DNA of 64,000 bases from Pseudoxanthomonas helianthi (GTDB taxonomy: Bacteria; Pseudomonadota; Gammaproteobacteria; Xanthomonadales; Xanthomonadaceae): assembly GCF_017939625.1 (NCBI RefSeq), contig NZ_JAGKTC010000003.1:62001-126000 (forward strand), written 5' to 3'. How positions within the stretch are numbered: position 1 is the first letter of the stretch; each line of letters starts with the position of its first letter. The notes beneath the pieces are model-generated. The model was not told the DNA's origin. It did not search any database and worked only from the letters and a program-made list of their open reading frames with translations. Below are positions 42,186-51,348 of this stretch, piece by piece. Made by a program: the position numbers and the translations under genes.

Positions 42186-42284
42186 TGTAGGAGCGCACTT
42201 CAGTGCGCGACCGCAATCTTTCAGATTCACCGATTTTCCATGCGGCGCCCTTGTCCCGGTCGCGCACTGAAGTGCGCTCCTACA
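42186..42284. repeat. REP-like inverted repeat, GTAGGAGCGCACTT family
   Basis: Perfect 27-bp inverted repeat: left arm 42186-42212, right arm 42258-42284; each arm also contains the small palindrome GCGCACTTCAGTGCGC with a one-base offset. The right arm contains the sbcB stop codon (42280-42282). Confidence 0.85.
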
Positions 42285-43722
42285 GGGTGGCCTGCAGTTC
42301 GCGGCCCCAGGCCTCGATCTGGTCGAGCTGTGCAAGTTTTTCGCCGCTGCCGGCATGTTGGGTGCGCAGCGCATCGATTTCACGGAAGTACGATTCGAAG
42401 GTATTTTCGGAAAGGCCGCTGTCGCTGCCCAGCCGCAGGCGGCGGTAATCGTCCCAGCGTTCCTGTTCCGGCTGCGTGAGCGTATCGGGCCAATTGCGGG
42501 CGCGATAGCGGAACAGCAGTTCGGGCAGGCGCGGGTCGCGGAAACCGAAATCGCGCTGGCCCAGCAATTCCGGCGGCGTGCCGCGCACATCGGCGAAGCG
42601 GCGCTTGTCGCCATCGCCGATGAAGCCGTCGTACAACGACGCATCCACGTCCGGGGTCGCGTATTCGCGTTGTACTGCGAATACCTGCCGGATCTTCTCG
42701 GCGAGCATCGCGGCATGCGGGCGCAACCGTGCCGCCGTGGCTTCGACGGCAGGGCGGTCGATGCACAGTCGGGCGAAGTCCTCTTCGCGCAGGTGCTGCC
42801 ATGCGACCAGTGCCGGGCACTTGTTCGCGTGCACTTCCTTCAGTCCGATCCGCTGCACGCCTTCGGGCAGAGCGGCCGCGGGCGTGTACAGGCGGTCGGC
42901 GATGGCGGCGGCGTCGAGGTCGAGCAGGGCGTCGGCGTCGCCTTCGAGGTCGAACACGATGGTGCGGCTGTCGATGTGCGGATGGCGCGCCAGCGGCAGT
43001 ACCGGCGCGGCGCAGAAGCGGCTGGCGGGGTAGCGCTGCGATACGTGCAGCAGCGGCTGCATCGCGGCGGTGTCGAGCAGGCGCGCGGCGAAACGCTTGT
43101 CGCGCAGTTGCAGCGCGTAGTCCCACAGCCGCGGCTGGGCGGCGCGCAGCTTGCGGGCGATGCCGACGGTGGCGAACACGTCGGACAACGCCTCGTGCGC
43201 ATCGCCGACGCGCACGTCGTTGGCGAGGGCGAGATGCTCCAGCTTGAACGACGTGCCCTTGCCGTCGTCGCGCTGCGGCCATGCCACGCCAGCCGGACGC
43301 AGTGCATGGAACAGCCGGGCCACGTCGAGCAGGTCCCAGCGCGAGTTGCCGCCGCGCCATTCGCGCTCGTAGGCATCGTGGAAATTGCGGAACAGGCCGT
43401 AGCGCACGAACTCGTCGTCGAAGCGCAGCGTGTTCCAGCCCAGCGTGCAGGTCTCCGGCTGCGCCATCAGTTCGCCGATGCGGGCGAAGGCCTCGGCTTC
43501 GTTGACGCCTTCGCGCAACGCGCGCTGCGGGGTGATGCCGGTGATCATCGTCGCGACGGGCGAGGGCAGCAGATCGTCGGCGGGCCGCACGAAGAAACTG
43601 ACCGCCTCGTCGACATGGTTCAGTTCGGCATCGGTGCGCACGGCGGCGAACTGGGCGATGCGCGATTTGCGCCAGTCGGCGCCGAAGGTTTCCAGGTCGT
43701 AGAACAGGAAACTCGCCGGCAT
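42280..43722 (-). CDS. sbcB: Exodeoxyribonuclease I
   Basis: A processive 3'-5' single-strand exonuclease used in mismatch repair and recombination. The 480-residue protein carries the DEDDh exonuclease motifs: D9 and E11 in FYDLETFG, LGWNTLRFDDEFVRY in the second, and KLEHLALAN-DVRVGDAHEALSD in the third, with the C-terminal ExoI-specific SH3-like and helical domain (RFADVRGTPPELLGQ). The ATG overlaps the kmo stop by one base (TGATG), coupling the two. The stop lies in a repeat arm. Confidence 0.94.
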   Translation of the reverse strand: MPASFLFYDLETFGADWRKSRIAQFAAVRTDAELNHVDEAVSFFVRPADDLLPSPVATMITGITPQRALREGVNEAEAFARIGELMAQPETCTLGWNTLRFDDEFVRYGLFRNFHDAYEREWRGGNSRWDLLDVARLFHALRPAGVAWPQRDDGKGTSFKLEHLALANDVRVGDAHEALSDVFATVGIARKLRAAQPRLWDYALQLRDKRFAARLLDTAAMQPLLHVSQRYPASRFCAAPVLPLARHPHIDSRTIVFDLEGDADALLDLDAAAIADRLYTPAAALPEGVQRIGLKEVHANKCPALVAWQHLREEDFARLCIDRPAVEATAARLRPHAAMLAEKIRQVFAVQREYATPDVDASLYDGFIGDGDKRRFADVRGTPPELLGQRDFGFRDPRLPELLFRYRARNWPDTLTQPEQERWDDYRRLRLGSDSGLSENTFESYFREIDALRTQHAGSGEKLAQLDQIEAWGRELQATL

Positions 43723-45089
43723 CAGGCGGCGTCCTGCAGGGGTTCCAGGCGTGCCAGCACGCGTGCATCGACCGCGGCCCAGTCGACGGAATCCAGCGAG
43801 CGCAGGCCGCGCGTGGCTTCGACGAGGATCTCGCGTTGGACGTCGCTGCGCTCCAGCGCCACCGCATACGGGATGCGCATGAAGGTGACCATGGTGTAAT
43901 GCGGGACGAATCGGCCGGGATGGCGTTCCTGCAGTTTGCGCTCCAGCTCGCGCTGCAGCAGGAAATCCGGGTCGTCGACCTTGTCGCGCATCTCGATGTA
44001 GTTTTCCAGCGCCATCTGCTGGATCGCGAGCGCGTTGGGCTTGCGCTCGGCCTCGAACGCAGCGAACGCGGCCGCCGTGTCGGCGTGCGCTTCGAGTTGC
44101 CGCGCCAGCGCCACGCAATCCTCGAACGCGCAATTCATGCCCTGGCCATGGAACGGCACCATCGCGTGCGCGGCATCGCCGAGCAGCACGGCGCGCCCGC
44201 CGAGGTGCCAGCGATCCAGGTACAACGTGGCCAGCAGGCCGGTCGGGTTGCGCTGCCAATCGGCCTCCAGCTCCGGGATCAGCGGCAGGGTGTCGGGGAA
44301 GTCGCGCTCGAACAGCGCACGCGCATCGGCGCTGCTGCGCACGCTGGCGAAACTGGGATCGCCTTCGTTCGGCAGGAACAGGGTGACGGTGAAAGTCTTC
44401 TCGTCGTTGGGCAGGGCGATGCACATGTAACGGCCACGCGGCCAGATGTGCAGGGCGTTCGGCTCGATCCGGAAGCCGCCGTCGGCGGCCGGCGGGATCT
44501 CCAGTTCCTTGTACGAATGGTCGAGGAATTCGCTGCGCTCGCCGAGGTCTTCGTGCTTGCCCATCGCCGCGCGCAACGACGAGCCGGCCCCGTCCGCGCC
44601 CACCAGCGCGTCGAAGGCGTGGGCGAAGGCGATGCCTTCGCGTTCGTCGTGGAAATGGGCGAGGCCGGCATCGAAGTCGACCGAATCGAGCCTGCGGTCG
44701 AAATGCACGCGGGCACCGGCGGCTTCGGCCAGGTCGAGCAGGGTGATGTTGAGGTCGCCGCGATGGATCGACCAGATCACCTCGCTGTCGTCGCGGCCGT
44801 AGCGCTGCAACTGCGGCGCGCCGCCGAGCGGATGCACCATGCGTCCGCGCATCATCACCGCCTGGCGCATCACCGCATCGTCCGCGCCGGCCTGGCGCAA
44901 TGCGTGGCGCCCGCGTTCGGCCAGCGCCAGGTTGATCGAACGCCCGCCGGCATACCCCTGCACGCGCGGGTCGCCGCGTTTTTCGTAAACGTCGATGCGC
45001 CAACCTTTGCGCGCGAGCAGCGTGGCCAACAAGGCGCCGGCGAGGCCCGCGCCGACGATGCTGAGGGAACGCTGCGATGGGGGCGGCAT
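43722..45089 (-). CDS. kmo: Kynurenine 3-monooxygenase
   Basis: An FAD/NADPH hydroxylase converting kynurenine to 3-hydroxykynurenine in tryptophan breakdown or the eukaryote-like NAD route. The 455-residue protein has the FAD motif IVGAGLAGALLATLLARKG at 11-29, the substrate-side GGRSINLALAERG, the DG motif ALVGADGAGSS and the second FAD motif GDAAHAMVPFHGQGMN, all matching the family. ATG 45089 gives the correct N-terminus. Its promoter region is shared head-to-head with the response-regulator gene. Other kynurenine-pathway genes are not in the window. Confidence 0.95.
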   Translation of the reverse strand: MPPPSQRSLSIVGAGLAGALLATLLARKGWRIDVYEKRGDPRVQGYAGGRSINLALAERGRHALRQAGADDAVMRQAVMMRGRMVHPLGGAPQLQRYGRDDSEVIWSIHRGDLNITLLDLAEAAGARVHFDRRLDSVDFDAGLAHFHDEREGIAFAHAFDALVGADGAGSSLRAAMGKHEDLGERSEFLDHSYKELEIPPAADGGFRIEPNALHIWPRGRYMCIALPNDEKTFTVTLFLPNEGDPSFASVRSSADARALFERDFPDTLPLIPELEADWQRNPTGLLATLYLDRWHLGGRAVLLGDAAHAMVPFHGQGMNCAFEDCVALARQLEAHADTAAAFAAFEAERKPNALAIQQMALENYIEMRDKVDDPDFLLQRELERKLQERHPGRFVPHYTMVTFMRIPYAVALERSDVQREILVEATRGLRSLDSVDWAAVDARVLARLEPLQDAA

Positions 45090-45217
45090 GCGGAACCTGG
45101 ATCGTGACCGGCGACGCCGCATCTTACTGGAAGCCTTGCAACCATCGTTGCGCTTGCGGCGTATTCAGGATGGGGCTAGTCTCGGGACAGGACGCGGAAA
45201 AGGGGGAAATTTCAGGG

Positions 45218-45865
45218 ATGACGATCAGGATTTTTCTGATAGACGACCACGCGCTGATTCGTACAGGCATGCGCATGATCTTGGCCGGCGAGACCGACAT
45301 CGAAGTGGTCGGCGAGGCGGACAGCGGCGAAGCCGGCCTGCCGCTGGTGCGGAAACTGAAACCCGACATCGTGCTGTGCGACCTGCACCTGCCGGGCTTG
45401 AGCGGCCTCGAGATCACCGAACGCATCGTGCGCGGCGGCCAGGGCACGCGGGTGATCGTGGTGTCGGTGCTGGAAGACGGACCACTGCCGAAGCGGTTGC
45501 TGGAAGCCGGCGCGTCCGGTTACGTCGGCAAGGCCGGCGATGCGACCGAACTGTTGCGCGCGGTGCGCGACGTGGCGCGCGGCAAGCGCTACCTGGGGAG
45601 CAACATCGCGCAGAACCTGGCGCTGTCCAACATGGGTGGCGGTGCGTCGCCGTTCGACGAGCTGTCGCCGCGCGAACTGGAAGTGGCGATGCTGCTGATC
45701 CAGGGCCTGCGCCAGGAAGAAATCGCCAAGCGCCTCAGCCTGAGCGCGAAGACGGTGAACACGCACAAGAGCCGGTTGTTCGAGAAAATCGGCGTGCAGG
45801 ACAATATCGCGCTGGCGCGACTGGCCGCGCAGTACGGCTTGATCGAACCCACGCGCACGCTGTAA
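45218..45865 (+). CDS. GacA/UvrY-like response regulator
   Basis: A 215-residue NarL/FixJ-type regulator. The receiver has acidic D9-D10, phosphoacceptor D55 (CDLHLPG) and K at GYVGKAG; the LuxR-type helix-turn-helix at the C-terminus reads LSPRELEVAMLLIQGLRQEE, then LSAKTVNTHKSRLFEKIG. Segment order and wording (RTGMRMIL, VGEADSGE, AGASGY, SPFDELSPRE) follow GacA/UvrY, the partner of BarA/GacS in control of small RNAs and secondary metabolism. A GGGGG and CAGGG precede ATG 45218. UvrC, the usual neighbour of uvrY, is absent here. Confidence 0.87.
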   Translation: MTIRIFLIDDHALIRTGMRMILAGETDIEVVGEADSGEAGLPLVRKLKPDIVLCDLHLPGLSGLEITERIVRGGQGTRVIVVSVLEDGPLPKRLLEAGASGYVGKAGDATELLRAVRDVARGKRYLGSNIAQNLALSNMGGGASPFDELSPRELEVAMLLIQGLRQEEIAKRLSLSAKTVNTHKSRLFEKIGVQDNIALARLAAQYGLIEPTRTL

Positions 45866-45895
45866 TCGCGGGAGCGGTCCAATCCGCTCCCGCGA
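45866..45895. terminator. Bidirectional hairpin between the regulator and rne
   Basis: A 12-bp stem (45866-45877 with 45884-45895), loop TCCAAT, between convergent genes in a 36-bp gap. T-runs are absent. Confidence 0.55.
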
Positions 45896-45901
45896 CGTGG
45901 A

Positions 45902-48900
45902 TCAGGCGTCGCGGCGGGTTTCTTCGCCTTCGGCCTGCGGCGCCGGCGCGGCGGCGACCTGCGTCTCGGCCGCATCGTCCTCGGCTTCGACTTCGTCTTC
46001 GTCGGTATCGGCATGGGGCGCCGTCACCGGCGTCAGCAGCTGACGAATCACCGACGGCGGGGTGTCCGCATCCATCGCGAAGAACAGGGAACCCGAATTC
46101 ACCGCGGGCGCGCGTACCGGTGCCGGCTTCGCGATTTCGGGCTTCGCGGTTTCGACGGCGATCGGCTCCGGTTCCGGTGCGGCCACGCTGGCCGTTTCCT
46201 GCGCCGCCGCCGGGGCCGGCGCGACAGGCTCGACGACGGGTTCGATCAGCGAAAACTGCTCGCTGGGCGGCGAGGCCGGGGCGGGGACTTCGGCGACGGG
46301 TTCGACCGGAGCCTGGACGACCGGCTTCGTTTCGCGTTGCGCCCACATCAGCTCTTCTTCGCTGGATACGTCGTCGGTGCCGGCCTGCGCGGGAGCCGTG
46401 GCTTCGACGCTCGCCTTCGGTTCCTGCACGGGCGCGGCCGGAGCCTGCGGCACGTCGTCGAAATCGAACTCGGGCTGGTTGCCGCGTTGCACGACCGGCG
46501 TGACTTCTTCGTCGTCGAAATCGTCGTCGCCCGCGTTTTCGCCAGAGGCGTCCGCGGCGGCTTCGCCAGCGGCTCCGCCTCCACGGCGACGGCGACGGCC
46601 GCCACGACGGCCACGGCGGCGACGCGCGCCGCCTTCACCGCCTTCCGCGGAAGCATTGGCTTCGGCAGCAGGCGTGGTTTCGGCGGATGTGGTGGTCTCC
46701 GCGGCTTCGGCTTCGGTCGGGGCAACGGCGACGGCGTTCACCGGCGCAACGGTTTCGTTGGCGACGACTGCAGCAGCGGCGGGGGCGGCAATGGCCACGT
46801 CCTTGGCCTCGACGGCTTCCGGCTTGGCCGTTTCCGGCTTGGCGGCCTGCGGGGCTTCGTTGCGTGGCGGCTTGGGCGCCTGCTGCTGTTTCTGCTGCTG
46901 GGCCTTCGGCTGTTGCTGCTGCTTGTTCTGCTGCTTTTGTTGTTGCTGTTGTTCGTTGCGCTGCTTCTGCTGCTGGCCGCCCTGCGCCTGCTTCTGCGAC
47001 TCGGCCTGCTGGGCGTTCTGCGGCTTGTTGCGGTTGTCGTCGCGTCGACCTTCGTCGCGCCGCGGGTTGTTGTTGCCGCGTCCCTGCTGCTGGCCGCCGC
47101 GGCCGTCGCGGCGGTTCTGGTTGCCGCCGCGATCGCGATCGTTGCGCTGGCGGTTGTCGGCCTGCGGCGCCGGAGCGGGGGCGGCCGGCGTTTCGCCGCC
47201 GAACAGGCGCTTGAAGAAGCCGACCACGCCGCCGTTGACCTTCGGTGCGGCGACGGGCGCGGCCACTGCCGCGGGCGCCGGGACCGGTGCGGGCGCTTCG
47301 CGTTCCTCGCGCACCGGAGCGGGCTGGGCGTGCTTGACCGTGGTCACTGCCGGGGCGGCGGGGATGTTCAGCTGCGCCTTGGTCAGCGCATGCACCGGCA
47401 GCTTGCGCGGGGTGCCGCGCTGGTAGCTGGGCTTGGAAGTCTCTTCGCCCAGCTCGTTCTCGCGGATGCGGGTGACTTCGTAGTGCGGCGTATGCATCTG
47501 CTCGTCGGCGACGATGACGATCGGCGCGTCGTGGCGCGTCTCGATCTCGCGCAGGGCGCCGCGCTTCTCGTTGAGCAGGAAGTTGGCGATCTCCACCGGG
47601 GCCTGCACCAGCACCTGTCCGGTGTTCTCCTTCATCGCGTGTTCCTCGGCGACCCGGATGATCGACAGCGACAGCGATTCGACGCTGCGCATGCGGCCAT
47701 GGCCTTCGCAGCGCGGGCACACGATCTGGCTGGACTCGCCCAGCGACGGGCGCAGGCGCTGGCGGCTCATTTCCATCAGGCCGAAGCGCGAGATGCGGCC
47801 CAGCTGAACACGGGCGCGGTCGTACTTCAGCGCGTTCTGCAGGCGGTTCTCGACCTCGCGCTGGTGCTTGTTGCTGGCCATGTCGATGAAGTCGATGACC
47901 ACCAGGCCGCCCAGGTCGCGCAGGCGCAACTGGCGCGCGACTTCCTCGGCCGCCTCGCAGTTGGTGTGGAACGCGGTTTCCTCGATGTCGCCGCCGCGGG
48001 TGGCGCGCGCCGAGTTGACGTCGATCGCGGTCAGCGCCTCGGTCTGGTCGATCACCAGCGCGCCGCCGGAGGGCAGGCGCACTTCGCGTTCGTACGCGCC
48101 CTCGATCTGCGATTCGATCTGGAAGCGGTTGAACAGCGGGATGTCGTCCTTGTAGTGCTTCAGCTTGCGCAGGTTGTGCGGCATCACCTGCTGCATGAAT
48201 TCCTGCGCGGTGGCGTACATGTCCTCGGTGTCGACCAGGATTTCGCCGATGTCGTTGCGCAGGTAGTCGCGCAGGGCGCGGACGATCAGCCGGCTTTCCT
48301 GGTAGATCAGGAACGGCGCCGGCTTGCTCAGCGCGGCTTCGGCGATGGCCTTCCATACGCTCAGCAGGTAGTCGAGGTCCCACTGCAGTTCTTCCGCGTC
48401 GCGGCCGACGCCGGCGGTGCGGATGATCACGCCCATGTGGTCGGGGATGTTCAACGCGTCCATCGCCCGCTTCAGCTCGGCCCGGTCCTCGCCCTCGATG
48501 CGGCGGGAGACGCCGCCGGCGGTGGGCGAGTTGGGCATCAGCACCATGTAGCGGCCGGCCAGCGAGATGAACGTGGTCAGGGCCGCGCCCTTGTTGCCGC
48601 GTTCCTCCTTGTCGACCTGGACGACGATTTCCTGGCCCTCGCGCAGCAATTCCTTCAGCCCGGCCTTGTTGTGGTCGGTGCCGGGCTGGAAGTAGTCGCG
48701 GGAGATTTCCTTCAGCGGCAGGAAGCCGTGGCGGTCGGCGCCATAGTCGACGAAGGCCGCTTCGAGGGAGGGTTCGAGCCGGGTGATGCGGCCCTTGTAG
48801 ATGTTGGACTTCTTCTGTTCCTTCGACGGCTGTTCGATGTCGATGTCGTACAGGGTCTGGCCGTCGACGATGGCCACGCGCAGTTCTTCCGCCTGCGTGG

Positions 48901-48922
48901 CATTGATCAGCATTCGCTTCAT
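45902..48922 (-). CDS. rne: Ribonuclease E
   Basis: The endoribonuclease core of the RNA degradosome. The 1,006-residue protein has the N-terminal S1/5'-sensor region ([20 protein letters not shown]), the DNase-I-like catalytic centre with D301 (LTAIDVNS) and D344 (VVIDFIDM), and the zinc-link C402-C405 (CPRC). From about residue 520 it is disordered: alternate arginine-rich blocks ([15 protein letters not shown]), a long glutamine-rich tract ([20 protein letters not shown]), and Ala/Pro/Glu-rich spacers, which would hold RNA- and partner-binding sites. Head-to-head with rluC as in E. coli. Confidence 0.95.
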   Translation of the reverse strand: MKRMLINATQAEELRVAIVDGQTLYDIDIEQPSKEQKKSNIYKGRITRLEPSLEAAFVDYGADRHGFLPLKEISRDYFQPGTDHNKAGLKELLREGQEIVVQVDKEERGNKGAALTTFISLAGRYMVLMPNSPTAGGVSRRIEGEDRAELKRAMDALNIPDHMGVIIRTAGVGRDAEELQWDLDYLLSVWKAIAEAALSKPAPFLIYQESRLIVRALRDYLRNDIGEILVDTEDMYATAQEFMQQVMPHNLRKLKHYKDDIPLFNRFQIESQIEGAYEREVRLPSGGALVIDQTEALTAIDVNSARATRGGDIEETAFHTNCEAAEEVARQLRLRDLGGLVVIDFIDMASNKHQREVENRLQNALKYDRARVQLGRISRFGLMEMSRQRLRPSLGESSQIVCPRCEGHGRMRSVESLSLSIIRVAEEHAMKENTGQVLVQAPVEIANFLLNEKRGALREIETRHDAPIVIVADEQMHTPHYEVTRIRENELGEETSKPSYQRGTPRKLPVHALTKAQLNIPAAPAVTTVKHAQPAPVREEREAPAPVPAPAAVAAPVAAPKVNGGVVGFFKRLFGGETPAAPAPAPQADNRQRNDRDRGGNQNRRDGRGGQQQGRGNNNPRRDEGRRDDNRNKPQNAQQAESQKQAQGGQQQKQRNEQQQQQKQQNKQQQQPKAQQQKQQQAPKPPRNEAPQAAKPETAKPEAVEAKDVAIAAPAAAAVVANETVAPVNAVAVAPTEAEAAETTTSAETTPAAEANASAEGGEGGARRRRGRRGGRRRRRGGGAAGEAAADASGENAGDDDFDDEEVTPVVQRGNQPEFDFDDVPQAPAAPVQEPKASVEATAPAQAGTDDVSSEEELMWAQRETKPVVQAPVEPVAEVPAPASPPSEQFSLIEPVVEPVAPAPAAAQETASVAAPEPEPIAVETAKPEIAKPAPVRAPAVNSGSLFFAMDADTPPSVIRQLLTPVTAPHADTDEDEVEAEDDAAETQVAAAPAPQAEGEETRRDA

Positions 48923-49350
48923 TGTTGCGTTCCTCGCGCGCTGCTACCGCGCGGAACGCCGTGGGGCTTCGCTTCTGGTCACTCGTCGCCGCCCCTCGCG
49001 CCAGGCGCGGGCGGGGCGGGCTTTGGCTTCCAGCGCTACGACACCACGGCAGGCCGCGGGAGCGCTTTGGTTCTGGTTGTTGCGGGCCGGTGGCAGCTGG
49101 GGCAGGAGCCTTCGCGCCGCTCGGGACTGTTGTTCAGCACCAGCGTCTGACTCGCCGGACGATGGCCGGGTTTGCCGTTCAGCCGCTAACATGGCCACCC
49201 CGTGGGTGGTGGTTGCGCCCTGGACGCCTTCGCGGGAAGACGGGCTTCTGGCCCCGGCCGGCGGTTCACCTCGGGTGAATGCCTGCCCTTCAACTTCCTG
49301 CGAAATCAAACCCTTATCTCGCCCGCCGAGTGTAACAGATAAATGCCGGA
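48923..49350 (-). promoter_or_regulatory. rne leader / rne-rluC divergent region
   Basis: A 428-bp gap upstream of rne without a gene. On the minus strand a -10-like TACACT is at 49329-49334, so an untranslated leader of about 400 nt would result. It can form hairpins, for example TTCACC-tcg-GGTGAA at 49265-49279 and GCCACCC-cgt-GGGTGGT near 49194-49211. E. coli rne has a long autoregulatory leader that its own product cleaves; a parallel role here is inference. Regions of low complexity and no other feature were seen. Confidence 0.5.
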
Positions 49351-50331
49351 ATGACCCCTCCGACCCCGCCCCCGCGCCCCGACGGGGTCGCCCGCAGTGC
49401 CGTTCGCACCGTGACGGTGCCGGCCGACCGCGAAGGCCAGCGCCTGGACAATTTCCTGCTGGGCCAGCTCAAGGGCGCCCCGCGCAGCCTGGTCTACAAG
49501 TTGGTCCGCAGCGGCCAGGTGCGGGTCAATGGCGGCCGGGCCAAGGCCGAGCGCAAGCTGGAGGCGGGCGACGAGGTGCGGATTCCGCCGGTCAGTCTCG
49601 CCGAAGCGGGAGATTCGGCTCCGCCGCCGCCAGCCTTCCTGAAGCGGATGGAGCAGGCCATCGTTTTCGAGGACGCCCGCCTGCTGGTGCTGAACAAGCC
49701 CACCGGCGTGGCCAGTCATGGCGGCAGCGGCATCAGCCATGGCGCCATCGAAACCATGCGTGCCCTGCGGCCCGGCCAGTCGCTGGAGTTGGTGCACCGG
49801 TTGGACCGGGATACCTCCGGCCTGCTGGTGCTGGCGAAGAAGCGTTCGGCCCTGACCGAATTGCAGGCGCTGCTGCGCGAGGACCATGAAGACGGCATCG
49901 AGAAGCGCTACCTGACCCTGCTGGTCGGGCGCATGCCCGACGGGGTGATGAGCGTCGACGCGCCGTTGCTGGTCGGCCTGCGCCAGGGCGGCGAGCGCCA
50001 TGTGCAGGTCAATGCCGCCGGCAAGCCCTCGCTGAGCCATTTCCGCGTGCTAGAGCGGCGTGGCGGGCATTCGTATTGCGAGGTGCGGATCGAAACCGGC
50101 CGCACCCACCAGATCCGCGTGCATGCCCAGCATCTCGGCCACCCGGTCGCCGGCGACGACAAGTACGGCGATGCGGCGGTGAACAAACGGCTGCGCGAGC
50201 AGATCGGCCTGAAGCGGCTGTTCCTGCACGCCGCGTCGCTGCAGTTCGCGCTGGATGGCGGGAAGACGCCCTACGTGCTCAACGCGCCGCTGGCGGATGA
50301 CCTGGCGGCGGCGCTGGATCGGTTGGGTTAG
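49351..50331 (+). CDS. rluC: 23S rRNA pseudouridine synthase RluC-like
   Basis: Modifies uridines of 23S rRNA (955, 2504 and 2580 in E. coli). The 326-residue protein has an N-terminal S4 RNA-binding domain (RLDNFLLGQLKGAPRSLVYK, residues 30-50) and the RluA-type catalytic domain with D152 in VHRLDRDTSGLLVLAK, the ETGRTHQIRVHAQHLGHPV block and a C-terminal LKRLFLHAASL. The ATG at 49351 agrees with family length; another ATG 8 bases upstream is out of frame. It diverges from rne, the same gene order as in E. coli. Confidence 0.93.
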   Translation: MTPPTPPPRPDGVARSAVRTVTVPADREGQRLDNFLLGQLKGAPRSLVYKLVRSGQVRVNGGRAKAERKLEAGDEVRIPPVSLAEAGDSAPPPPAFLKRMEQAIVFEDARLLVLNKPTGVASHGGSGISHGAIETMRALRPGQSLELVHRLDRDTSGLLVLAKKRSALTELQALLREDHEDGIEKRYLTLLVGRMPDGVMSVDAPLLVGLRQGGERHVQVNAAGKPSLSHFRVLERRGGHSYCEVRIETGRTHQIRVHAQHLGHPVAGDDKYGDAAVNKRLREQIGLKRLFLHAASLQFALDGGKTPYVLNAPLADDLAAALDRLG

Positions 50332-50355
50332 TGGCGGGCAGGGCTGAACTTCGAT

Positions 50356-50453
50356 GTGGGAGTGGTGGCGTAGCCACCGGTAAGTCGCGAAGCGCTTCGC
50401 TCGGGTGCCTGAAAAGCATCGCGACTTACCGGTGGCTACGCCACCACTCCCAC
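50356..50453. repeat. REP-like inverted repeat pair (copy 3, long-arm variant)
   Basis: Perfect 35-bp inverted repeat (50356-50390 with 50419-50453). It shares GTGGGAG and AAGTCGCGA with copies 1 and 2, but the middle is GGTGGC-tagcc-ACC instead of the short CGACGT. The two arms are separated by 28 bases. Confidence 0.85.
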
Positions 50454-50492
50454 GTCGTGGAGTATTAGCGGCTCGGTACCGCCAACGGCCGA

Positions 50493-50906
50493 TCACTTGT
50501 CGTACTGGAAGCACCGCGTCGGCTTCTCCACCGGCGGAGTGAAGGTCACCGGCACCTGGATGCCTTGCACCCATGGCTTGCCGTTGCGGGTGCCAGCCTT
50601 GAATTCCCAGTCGCGCACGGCCTTCATCGCGGACTGATCCAGTTCCGACTGGCCGCTGCTGCCGATCTGCTCGACCTTCGCCGGCTTGCCGTTGCGGGCG
50701 ATGGTCACCCGGAACACGACGGTGCCACCGATGCCGGCGCAGGCCAGCTTCTCCGGATATTCGGGCGGCGGCGTGTTGATCGCGGCCAGTTCGGTCGGCG
50801 GAATGATCGGCGCCTGCGGTTTCTGTTCGCAGGCGGCCAGCAGCAAGGCGGGCAGGGCGGCGAGCATGCCGAGCTTGGAGCCGTGGTGTTTCATCGCATT
50901 CCTCAT
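50493..50906 (-). CDS. TonB C-terminal-domain lipoprotein
   Basis: A 137-residue lipoprotein: signal peptide with lipobox LLAAC (residues 22-26), a proline-rich spacer, and a TonB C-terminal fold (PPPEYPEKLACAGIGGTVVF, RVTIARNGKPAKVEQIGSSG, SAMKAVRDWEFKAGTRNGKP, GIQVPVTFTPP). There is no transmembrane anchor as in TonB itself, so it may serve as a peptidoglycan- or partner-binding module. The two cysteines in CAGIGG and RCFQYDK could form a disulfide. It lies 8 bases from the phhB stop, co-directional. Confidence 0.83.
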   Translation of the reverse strand: MRNAMKHHGSKLGMLAALPALLLAACEQKPQAPIIPPTELAAINTPPPEYPEKLACAGIGGTVVFRVTIARNGKPAKVEQIGSSGQSELDQSAMKAVRDWEFKAGTRNGKPWVQGIQVPVTFTPPVEKPTRCFQYDK

Positions 50907-50913
50907 GGTCGGA

Positions 50914-51255
50914 TCAGCCGATCAATGCGTCGGCCTTGGCCGCGCAGATGAAGTCATTCTCGCTCAGGCCGCCGACGTCGTGGGTCGAATAACGCACCAC
51001 GGCGCGGTTGTAGTGCACGCCCAGGTCGGGATGGTGGTCCTGCTCGTGGGCGATGAAGGCCAGCGCGTTCACGAAGGCCATGGTCTGGTAATAGTTGTCG
51101 AAGGCGAAGGTGCGGACCAGGGCGTGGCCGTTTTCGGCCAGTTCCCAGCCCGGCACCTGCGGCAGCAGCTCGGCGATGCGTGCGGGGCTGAGCCGGTGTT
51201 CGCTGCCCTTCAGCGGCAGGCAGTGGGCGCGGACGAGGGGGACGAGATCGGGCAT
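50914..51255 (-). CDS. phhB: Pterin-4a-carbinolamine dehydratase
   Basis: Recycles tetrahydrobiopterin cofactor after phenylalanine hydroxylation. The 113-residue protein has the family motifs [20 protein letters not shown] and the active-site histidine cluster [20 protein letters not shown], ending in [16 protein letters not shown] 51255 gives the normal length. No phenylalanine hydroxylase gene is nearby. It sits upstream of the TonB-domain lipoprotein gene with an 8-base gap and diverges from nfuA. Confidence 0.93.
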   Translation of the reverse strand: MPDLVPLVRAHCLPLKGSEHRLSPARIAELLPQVPGWELAENGHALVRTFAFDNYYQTMAFVNALAFIAHEQDHHPDLGVHYNRAVVRYSTHDVGGLSENDFICAAKADALIG

Positions 51256-51348
51256 GGCGGCGGGTTTCTCTCGGCGGCGGCTGAACGTAGCACGCACGTC
51301 GTTAGGGATTCGGTGGGTGTGTCGCGTGGTCGTGGCTAGAATAGCCGC

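Noticed and set aside
46880-46990. Tandem-repeat locus as a separate feature
   Set aside because: It is the in-frame glutamine-rich coding tract of rne, not an intergenic satellite.
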